Below, piece by piece: positions 1 through 5,460 of a DNA stretch of 6,679 nt. A program made the position numbers and the translations under genes. The number at the start of each line of letters is the position of its first letter. Within the stretch, counting starts at the first letter, position 1. The stretch is from the NCBI GenBank assembly GCA_000438255.1, contig FR901929.1, forward strand, positions 1 to 6,679. Direction: 5' to 3'. The notes beneath the pieces are model-generated. The model saw only the letters and a list, made by a program, of their open reading frames with translations. It ran no database searches and had not been told where the DNA came from. This DNA is from Clostridium sp. CAG:389 (GTDB lineage Bacteria; Bacillota; Clostridia; TANB77; CAG-508).

Positions 1-1
1 A

Positions 2-901
2 TATGAAGATGAGATAAATAAATATTTACCGAATAATGATAAAATGGAAGGAAAATTGGTAGATGCAAGTGCAATAGCAAAAGCAACAGATACAGAAAAG
101 GCAACAAATTATTATGGAAAAACAGTAACAGGGTATACACCGATAAATGGAACAACAGTAGGATGGAAGATATTTTATGCAGATGAAAGTAATATATATT
201 TAATAGCAGATAATTATGTAGAACCAGATAAATTACCAGCAAGTACAACAGCAAGTGGAGCAGTAACAACAAATAAACCTGATATAACAGGAAGTGACTA
301 TCCGAAAGGAGCATATTTTGACAATATATTGGATGATTATTCAACAGGATCAGCAAGAGTAACAGATGCAAAAATAAAAGCATTAAATAATTCATTTTTT
401 AGTCAAAATTTTACAAGTACAAATAATAATATGAGAGCAGTAGCATATATGTTAGATACAAAAGCATGGGAGACATTTAAAGACTCAGCAAATAATGATA
501 CTTCAAAAGCAGAATATGTAATAGGTGGACCAACAGTTGAAATGTTATTTAAATCATATAACCAAGCACATCCTGGAAAAAATTATGAAGCGGAAGCAAA
601 AAGTGCAACAGGATATCAAATAAGAGTAAATGCAGGAGGCTGGAAATATTATACAGATTCAAGTGATTATTTAGATACAACTGATACTTTATATGTGTTA
701 CCAAGTTCAAAAGGCGCAGATGCCATGTGGTTGGCCAGTCCGTCTACTTATAATGCTTACGGTGTTATGTATGTGGGTTACCGCGGACTCGTGAGCTCCT
801 ACTATTATGGCAATACTTATATCGGCTTTCGTCCGCTAGTTTGTCTAAAATCTGGAATCAAACTTCAAGAATCAGGAGCTGGATTTAAAATAGTAGAATA
901 A
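2..901 (+). CDS. Putative secreted/surface protein with DGR-like variable C-terminus (5'-truncated)
   Basis: The reading frame is open to the left edge: 14 codons precede the ATG at 44, and that ATG has no ribosome site, so the true start lies outside the window. The visible 299 codons hold a WKIFYADESNIYLIADNY segment, then a polar region with few hydrophobic stretches, then a C-terminal domain with MWLASPS (725-745) and GFRPLVCLK (824-850). A closing G-[FV]-R-P-[VAL] motif is typical of C-type-lectin/FGE-like folds and DUF6273-like domains; the assignment here is by motif memory only. I believe related gut-Clostridia proteins begin with a prepilin-type or secretion leader, but that part is not visible. 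Codons are mostly A-ending and GC-poor up to about 712, then switch sharply to C/T-ending, GC-rich codons, as in a DGR target gene. The function is otherwise unknown; surface ligand binding is a guess. The gene converges on the ger operon and is probably not functionally tied to it. Confidence 0.75.
   Translation, partial: YEDEINKYLPNNDKMEGKLVDASAIAKATDTEKATNYYGKTVTGYTPINGTTVGWKIFYADESNIYLIADNYVEPDKLPASTTASGAVTTNKPDITGSDYPKGAYFDNILDDYSTGSARVTDAKIKALNNSFFSQNFTSTNNNMRAVAYMLDTKAWETFKDSANNDTSKAEYVIGGPTVEMLFKSYNQAHPGKNYEAEAKSATGYQIRVNAGGWKYYTDSSDYLDTTDTLYVLPSSKGADAMWLASPSTYNAYGVMYVGYRGLVSSYYYGNTYIGFRPLVCLKSGIKLQESGAGFKIVE
713..850 (+). other. Candidate DGR variable region (VR)
   Basis: This segment of the first gene differs sharply from its surroundings. 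GC over 719-850 is 60 of 132 bases (45%). Between 743 and 832, 26 of 30 codons end in C or T, while only 6 of the first 30 codons from position 44 do. Arginine is CGC/CGT here, against AGA upstream. DGRs copy a template repeat into the target and randomise its adenines; AAY template codons become NNY codons. The run of Tyr, Asn, Ser, Gly, Ala and Val NNY codons framed by the invariant-looking MWLASPS and GFRPLVCLK fits that outcome. The GC-rich stretch around 824-846 would be the place for an initiation-of-mutagenic-homing site. No template repeat, Avd or reverse transcriptase is in the window, so this would be a remote target. Alternatives are a recently transferred or recombined domain end. 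Confidence 0.55.
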
Positions 902-1005
902 GAAATAGCAAATGAGCTTGTTCAAGTTTAGTGTGTAATACATTTGGACTTCTAGGGGAAACCACGAATAAAAATCAATAGAAAATGAGCATAAATATTG
1001 TAAAA
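902..1005. other. Noncoding gap downstream of the first gene
   Basis: No supportable ORF lies here. The stretch 920-969 is about 40% GC, richer than the rest of the spacer, and contains TTCTAGGGGAAACCACG-like sequence with only weak hairpin potential (for example CTTG-TT-CAAG at 918-927). The octamer AAATGAGC occurs twice, near 910 and 984. It could be the 3' flank that travels with the variable region, or an untranslated tail. I do not recognise any known RNA family in it. Confidence 0.3.
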
Positions 1006-1067
1006 GTAAGCACTTAATAAAATAAAATTGATGGATAGTAAATTGGCCTATTTTATTGAGTGCTTAC
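1006..1067. terminator. Bidirectional terminator-like hairpin between convergent operons
   Basis: Left arm GTAAGCACTTAATAAAATA (1006-1024) pairs with the right arm at 1049-1067 at 18 of 19 positions. The exception is a U-G wobble in the + transcript and an A-C mismatch in the - transcript. The loop is 24 nt. On the + strand the stem is followed after three A's by TTTTT (1071-1075). On the - strand it is followed directly by TTTT (complement of 1002-1005). It lies 105 bp past the first gene's stop and 64 bp past the end of the ger operon, so it can stop both. The AT-rich inner stem and the large loop make it less ideal than a compact GC-rich terminator. Confidence 0.65.
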
Positions 1068-1130
1068 AAATTTTTGTTACATTTCAAATGAAAAATCTGG
1101 ACTTTTTGCATATATTTTTGTTTTTCTAAA

Positions 1131-1310
1131 TTATTTCAAAAAGACAACTATATTAGTAAAAATAAGAACAACAATAGTAAAGCAAATAACAGCAATACCA
1201 CCAGATTTATTATCTTGTGATTTAATCTCATATAAAGCATAAAAAACAGACTTTAACAAAACAAAAATACTAAAAACAAAAAACAAAAAATGATAAAAAA
1301 TATTAACCAT
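1131..1310 (-). CDS. Small two-helix membrane protein, probable germinant receptor D subunit
   Basis: A 59-residue protein with two hydrophobic helices (about residues 4-26 and 38-58) joined by a polar loop, EIKSQDNKSGG. It is the last gene of the receptor operon, 14 bp after the GerC-type stop. Start choice: an in-frame GTG at 1322 would give 63 residues, but GTGAGGT there reads as the ribosome site, 6 nt before the ATG at 1310, so the ATG is preferred. Small ORFs of about 60-80 residues with two transmembrane helices next to GerA-type operons are known in Bacillus and some Clostridia as D subunits that modulate receptor function. Size, topology and position agree; there is no catalytic motif to test. 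The YALYEIK...GGIAVI pattern looks like a conserved core, judged from memory. The alternative is an unrelated small membrane protein. Confidence 0.7.
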   Translation of the reverse strand: MVNIFYHFLFFVFSIFVLLKSVFYALYEIKSQDNKSGGIAVICFTIVVLIFTNIVVFLK

Positions 1311-1324
1311 AATATACCTCACAA

Positions 1325-2554
1325 TTAAGTTTTATTTAACAAAAATCCAGAACTAACAGTAGTATTAACAGTAACTTTGAAGGTTGAATTTGTATAATTA
1401 TTTACCCAATTATAGTTTGTGAACTCATTATTTGTAAAAAACTCAGATAAAGCATATTTTCCAATACCATTTATATCACTTTTAAATTCCACAGATGTTT
1501 TGTATAAATAACTTAATAAAACATCTTCTAAATATTTATTACAAATATTAGAAATAGATTCAATAGCATTAGGATTTAAATAACTAGTATTTTCATCCAT
1601 GGAGTACATTTTTGCATAAAAAGAAGTGTCAATTTTTATATAAGGAGAACCATTTATTAAGTTAACTTTAATTTTTGTATTAGCCTTCGGTGTAATTAAA
1701 AGATCAATTTTGGAATTATTGTCTTCAGGTTCTGGAACTGATATAATAAAGCCATTAAGATTGTTTTTTAAAATATGAAAACATACAGTTTCAATAGCAT
1801 CAAGTTCTCCAACTAATGTATCATGTTTAAATGCGGCCATTCCAATATTCTCGCTTGAACGCATACCAGAAATTGGAGAAGAACCAGATTTTATATTTGA
1901 ATCTGATGGGACACTTGATTGGGAACCTATTGAAGAAGTTGAACTTATACCACCTAAAATGGTATATGGTTCACAACTATTACATACTAAAGCATTATAG
2001 AAATTACCAATACTTGCATTAGAAACATAACCTGTATAATGTCCTGAATTTGTGAAAATGTCATAATATCTTGTTATAGATGTTTCTAAGCTTGGCTTTG
2101 AATTTTTGATATATTCATTTGCACTACATGTTGTTACAATTATATTTGAAGTTGGTCTAACCTGTACGTCATTCATTAATGTATAAATATAATTAGATAT
2201 TCCATTTTTTGCTATATCTTCTGAAAAGACAATATTTCTACAATGTGATAAGTCTATTTTTCTTGCAAGATAGCTATTCATTATGTTTATTGCATTTGGT
2301 ATTGAATTACAATCAACCGTGTCTTGAAAAATTTTTGATTCTTGATTTGAGCCTTCACTTGTTGATGGAGGGTTTACAAATTGAAATGTTACTTTTATTT
2401 CTTTTGAATCTGATGAGTCAATTCCCAAAGCAACTACAAATGCTAAATTTTCTATGTTTAATGTTTTGTAGGAATATGAAAAAGAAATGAAGAATATTAT
2501 AATTAGTATAATGATAAATATTTTTATAAAAATTTTTTTCAAACTAACCGACAA
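1325..2554 (-). CDS. gerAC: Spore germination protein, GerC family (receptor C subunit)
   Basis: The C subunit of a GerA-type germinant receptor, normally a lipoprotein on the outer face of the spore inner membrane. Visible GerC features are a hydrophobic N-terminal helix (about residues 8-25), ENLAFVVALGID (35-46), RPTSNIIVTTCSANEYI (133-149), GMAAFKHDTLVGELD (238-252) and a C-terminal segment ending VNTTVSSGFLLNKT. The length is normal for the family. A Ser/Gly-rich insert lies at about 202-236. Unusually, no cysteine follows the signal helix: the first cysteine is residue 82, so the lipobox seen in most GerC proteins is absent and the helix would act as an uncleaved anchor or an ordinary signal. 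The start is uncertain. TTG at 2554 directly abuts AAAGG, while TTG at 2542 is 12 nt from it and may be the real start, giving 405 residues. It follows gerB by about 15 bp. The symbol reflects family only, not a specific receptor. Confidence 0.9.
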   Translation of the reverse strand: MSVSLKKIFIKIFIIILIIIFFISFSYSYKTLNIENLAFVVALGIDSSDSKEIKVTFQFVNPPSTSEGSNQESKIFQDTVDCNSIPNAINIMNSYLARKIDLSHCRNIVFSEDIAKNGISNYIYTLMNDVQVRPTSNIIVTTCSANEYIKNSKPSLETSITRYYDIFTNSGHYTGYVSNASIGNFYNALVCNSCEPYTILGGISSTSSIGSQSSVPSDSNIKSGSSPISGMRSSENIGMAAFKHDTLVGELDAIETVCFHILKNNLNGFIISVPEPEDNNSKIDLLITPKANTKIKVNLINGSPYIKIDTSFYAKMYSMDENTSYLNPNAIESISNICNKYLEDVLLSYLYKTSVEFKSDINGIGKYALSEFFTNNEFTNYNWVNNYTNSTFKVTVNTTVSSGFLLNKT

Positions 2555-2569
2555 CCTTTCTTTAATAAT

Positions 2570-3655
2570 TTAAATATTACTATTTTTTTTCTTAAAATTA
2601 GCTAACAGTAAAATCAAAAGTCCTAAAATAATAATTGAAATACTAATATATCTATAAATATTAATTTCAAAAAAGCTAGACACAGAATAATTTTTTGGCA
2701 ATAAAGCAATTCCATATGTGAGTACTGAAAAAACATAAATTAACTGAGAAGAATCAGCAAGTTTAAACATTTTTGTAAAAATATAAGTAGAAAATTTAAA
2801 TGAAATACTTAAATAACAGCAAAAGGCAATTGTCCAAATAAGCAAAAACAATGACTCGAAACGCTGAAAAAAGTTTCCAAATTCAATATATCTACTTACA
2901 GAAAATAAAGGCATTATTTCATCAGTACTAATGTAAACAGAAAACATGAAAAGTAATGTTGCAACACATATAAATATAAATAATCCAGATAATGCAATAG
3001 ATATAATGCAAATTTTTTTGAATTTTTCTGGTTCTTTTAAAAGTGGTGGCAAAAGATATAAGTAAGAAATTCCTGCAAAAGAACCAATGTTAGCAAGTCC
3101 TAAAACAAAAGTACTTTTTATTCCATCACCAAATATTGGAAAAATTTTTTGAAATGAAAAATTATCTAAATTTCCAACAAATAGAAGCAGAATACTTATT
3201 AAAATTACAGGAAATATTAGTGCTGTCGTTTTTATGGTTGAGTTAAAACCAAGACTATTAGCTATTCCAATGGCAATTACAAACATTAAAATAATATAAA
3301 GAATATTTGTATAAGGATAGTAAACAACTTTTAAACCTTCACAAAAATTTCGTAATAACAAAGAAGATGTAATCATAAAATAAGCTATAAATATAAATCC
3401 TATAATATTTTTAAATATGTTGCCTCCTAAATATCCTGATATATCAATAATATCTAGTCCTGGAAATTTTTTAAATAAAATATAAATTAAAAATCCTATA
3501 ATTAAGCAGATTGAAGTTACATATATGATGTTTAAGAGTGCACTTGATTTTGTTTCGTTTATAAATGTTCTTGATAATGAAATAACTGTAAATGGTGCTA
3601 ATACAGATAGTACTAATGATATTGCTTCAATTGTTCCAATTTTTGATTTTGACAT
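2570..3655 (-). CDS. gerAB: Spore germination protein, GerB family (receptor B subunit, APC-type permease fold)
   Basis: An integral membrane subunit of the GerA-type receptor. GerB proteins belong to the amino acid/polyamine/organocation superfamily and are thought to bind the germinant. The 361 residues contain about ten hydrophobic segments (roughly 8-30, 40-60, 81-103, 115-135, 143-161, 181-203, 216-240, 264-287, 303-320, 332-353). Family-like motifs are TIEAISLVLSVLAP near the N-terminus, PIFGDGIKSTF (173-183) followed by a GISYLYLLPPLL helix (195-206), and FFQRFESLFLLIW (262-274). Length and topology are normal. The ATG at 3655 has a near-perfect ribosome site (TAAGGAGG, 3663-3670) and lies 19 bp after the gerA stop, so translation of B should be efficient. 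The germinant cannot be read from the sequence. The symbol is family-level. Confidence 0.93.
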   Translation of the reverse strand: MSKSKIGTIEAISLVLSVLAPFTVISLSRTFINETKSSALLNIIYVTSICLIIGFLIYILFKKFPGLDIIDISGYLGGNIFKNIIGFIFIAYFMITSSLLLRNFCEGLKVVYYPYTNILYIILMFVIAIGIANSLGFNSTIKTTALIFPVILISILLLFVGNLDNFSFQKIFPIFGDGIKSTFVLGLANIGSFAGISYLYLLPPLLKEPEKFKKICIISIALSGLFIFICVATLLFMFSVYISTDEIMPLFSVSRYIEFGNFFQRFESLFLLIWTIAFCCYLSISFKFSTYIFTKMFKLADSSQLIYVFSVLTYGIALLPKNYSVSSFFEINIYRYISISIIILGLLILLLANFKKKNSNI

Positions 3656-3662
3656 ATAGTAA

Positions 3663-3670
3663 CCTCCTTA
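3663..3670 (-). promoter_or_regulatory. Strong ribosome binding site for the gerB-type gene
   Basis: TAAGGAGG on the minus strand lies 7 nt upstream of the ATG at 3655. It is by far the best ribosome site of the four ger genes: gerA has none visible, the C gene has a weak AAAGG with TTG, and the small D gene has GAGGT. Confidence 0.85.
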
Positions 3671-3674
3671 ATTT

Positions 3675-5369
3675 TTAATATCTCCATTTCATAGAAATTT
3701 TATTTTGTTTTTTTTCGCGTTTTGAAGCTAAATAAGTAGCTCTATATTCTCGTTTCCAAATAGGAGGAAGTAAGAAACCGTTATTCTTAGAATTAATAAC
3801 AGGAGCATAAGGTGTAGTATAAGAAACACCAAAAGTCTCTAAATTACATAGAGCAGACAAATAAATAAAAATACCAATACCAATTCCTAAAAAGCCAGCT
3901 AAAAATCCTAGTAAAATAAAAGCAAATCTGAAATATCTTAAATGAAAGCTAAAAGTAAAATCAGGAATAGCAAAAGAGCTTATACCAGTTATAGCAACAA
4001 TAATAATTGATATAGGACTAACAATACCAGCACTTACAGCAGCTTGCCCCAAAACTAATGCACCAACAATGCCAAGTGTTGGACCAATAGGGGATGGAAC
4101 TCTTAAACCTGCTTCTCTAATAATTTCAAAAGAAATTTCCATAGTTAAAATTTCTAAAATTATAGGAAATGGAACACTTTGCCTAGAAGATAATATTGAA
4201 TACAATAATTCGGTAGGTATAATTTCTCTGTGAAAGCTTGTAATTGCAATATATAATCCAGGTAATAATAATGCAAAAAATGCTGAAATGATTCTAATTA
4301 CTTTTAAAAAGTTTGCAAAAATTGTTTTTAAATTAGTATCTTCAGGTGATGATAAGAAGTCAATTAAAACAGCTGGAAGTATTAAGGCATATGGTGACCC
4401 ATTTACAATGACAACAACTCTACCTTGCAAAAGAGTTTTTACAGCATTATCAGGTCTTTCTGAAACAAGTATTTTAGGGACTCCCAAGACGTTAGTGTCT
4501 GTTAATAATTGTTCCAATTCACCGGCAGAAAGAAGTGAATCAACACCTAAATTGTTAAGTCTATATTTTGTTTCTGCTATTAAATCATCATTTGTTATGT
4601 CTTTTATATAGCAAACGGCACAATTAGTTTTCGTGATTTTTCCTATTTGAAGATTTTCTATTACTAAATCCTCAGTATGTGTAAGTCTTCTAAGAAGTGA
4701 AGTATTTGTACGGATATTTTCAACAAATGCTTCATGTGAACCTTTTATAACTATTTCATTTTCAGGTTTAGAAATTCCTCTTTGTTTAAAACCTTTAACA
4801 TCAATATCAAATGCTACTGATAGTGTATCAACAAACAAACCACAGTTTCCAGAATTAACACCATCAAAAATGTCATCAAATGCTGATTGTTGTTCTATAC
4901 TATTTTGAGGGATTAGGCAACTTTCTATATAATCTGCTAGATTGAATTTTTTTACTTTTCGTATTGTTACATTATTGGAAACAGTTTCTGAAATGATTCT
5001 GTTTTGGTTTCCGTTAAATAGATTATTTCGGTTTCTTAACATTAAAGATTCTAAAACAAAGTCATTTAGAAGTTGTGAGTCTACCATTCCATCAATATAT
5101 AGTAAAAATGCTTTGTATTGATTGCCTCGTGCGTTTAATGTGAATTCTCTTATAATTATGTCACTGTTTATTAGTGTGTTGTATTTTGTTTTTACGTAGT
5201 CTAAGTTTGTGTTTATGTTTGTTGTGATTTTTTGTGGTTTTTTTGGTTGTTTTTTGCTGTTTTGAATTGTTGTTGATTCTGGGTTTTTTGAGTCTGTTGG
5301 TAGTGTGAATTGATATATTTCTTTTGGCGTGTAGCCGAATGTGTTTTTAATAAAATCTTGTATTTTCAT
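3675..5369 (-). CDS. gerAA: Spore germination protein, GerA family (receptor A subunit)
   Basis: First gene of the operon and the A subunit of a GerA-type nutrient germinant receptor in the spore inner membrane. Residues 1-54 are a polar Lys/Pro/Thr/Asn-rich extension. Residues 55-345 form the cytosolic domain: DIIIREFTL (70-78), KAFLLYIDGMVD (86-97), the signature VKGFKQRGISKPENEIVIKGSHEAF (191-215), RTNTSLLRRL, and SERPDNAVKTLLQGRVVVIVNGSP (303-326). Residues 350-510 carry the membrane segments with LLLPGLYIAITSFHREIIPTELL (367-389), SSRQSVPFP (394-402) and FEIIREAGLRVPSPIGPTLGIVGALVLGQAAVSAGIVSP (414-452). A basic C-terminal tail ends the protein. At 564 residues it is longer than Bacillus GerAA (about 480), through the N-terminal extension, extra residues near 110-140 and the tail. 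The ATG at 5369 has no ribosome site and lies 8 nt after a sigma-G-like -10. The germinant is not predictable. Confidence 0.95.
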   Translation of the reverse strand: MKIQDFIKNTFGYTPKEIYQFTLPTDSKNPESTTIQNSKKQPKKPQKITTNINTNLDYVKTKYNTLINSDIIIREFTLNARGNQYKAFLLYIDGMVDSQLLNDFVLESLMLRNRNNLFNGNQNRIISETVSNNVTIRKVKKFNLADYIESCLIPQNSIEQQSAFDDIFDGVNSGNCGLFVDTLSVAFDIDVKGFKQRGISKPENEIVIKGSHEAFVENIRTNTSLLRRLTHTEDLVIENLQIGKITKTNCAVCYIKDITNDDLIAETKYRLNNLGVDSLLSAGELEQLLTDTNVLGVPKILVSERPDNAVKTLLQGRVVVIVNGSPYALILPAVLIDFLSSPEDTNLKTIFANFLKVIRIISAFFALLLPGLYIAITSFHREIIPTELLYSILSSRQSVPFPIILEILTMEISFEIIREAGLRVPSPIGPTLGIVGALVLGQAAVSAGIVSPISIIIVAITGISSFAIPDFTFSFHLRYFRFAFILLGFLAGFLGIGIGIFIYLSALCNLETFGVSYTTPYAPVINSKNNGFLLPPIWKREYRATYLASKREKKQNKISMKWRY

Positions 5370-5377
5370 AATATTAG

Positions 5378-5406
5378 TAGTATTGGCAAAAAAAATAGAA
5401 ATATAC
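5378..5406 (-). promoter_or_regulatory. Candidate sigma-G (forespore) promoter for the ger operon
   Basis: On the minus strand GTATA (5402-5406) matches the sigma-G -35 consensus GHATR. A 17-bp spacer follows, then AATACTA (5378-5384), which matches the -10 consensus CATNHTA at 6 of 7 positions. Sigma-G drives germinant receptor operons in the forespore in known spore formers. The -10 ends only 8 nt before the ATG, so transcription would start at or within a few bases of the start codon. The spacer contains an A8 run on the + strand (5388-5395). This is a pattern match in AT-rich DNA, so chance is possible. Confidence 0.5.
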
Positions 5407-5426
5407 TTTTTTTTAACAATAAAAAA

Positions 5427-5435
5427 TGTTATAAT
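5427..5435 (+). promoter_or_regulatory. Extended -10 sigma-A-type promoter for the transglutaminase operon
   Basis: TGTTATAAT is a perfect extended -10 (TGN followed by TATAAT). No good -35 lies 17 bp upstream, only a T8 tract, which is acceptable for extended -10 promoters. Transcription would start near 5442, giving a leader of about 20 nt that carries GGTGG (5453-5457) just before the ATG at 5461. It suggests vegetative expression, unlike the divergent ger operon. Confidence 0.55.
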
Positions 5436-5460
5436 AGGATTGTATGAAAGTTGGTGGAAA

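Noticed and set aside
44..46. ATG at 44 as the true start of the first gene
   Set aside because: The frame is open upstream to the left edge and there is no ribosome site before this ATG, so the gene is 5'-truncated instead.
902..1005. Template repeat of a DGR directly behind the variable gene
   Set aside because: By eye the tail shows no extended similarity to 713-850, and no reverse transcriptase follows; the next genes are the ger operon.
1060..1242. 60-residue + strand ORF
   Set aside because: It overlaps the terminator hairpin and lies antisense to the small D-like gene; no ribosome site and no plausible protein.
1311..1322. GTG at 1322 as the start of the small membrane protein
   Set aside because: The GTGAGGT sequence is better read as the ribosome site for the ATG at 1310, with 6-nt spacing.
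1831..2490. Two + strand ORFs opposite the GerC-type gene
   Set aside because: They are antisense shadows of a clear GerC-family gene, with Leu/Tyr-rich translations and no ribosome sites.
4288..4611. 107-residue + strand ORF opposite gerA
   Set aside because: It is antisense to the best conserved part of the GerA family domain and has no independent support.
5341..5460. 40-residue N-terminal extension of the transglutaminase protein
   Set aside because: It would start inside gerA on the other strand and upstream of the extended -10 promoter; ATG at 5461 has a ribosome site and leads directly into the anchor helix.
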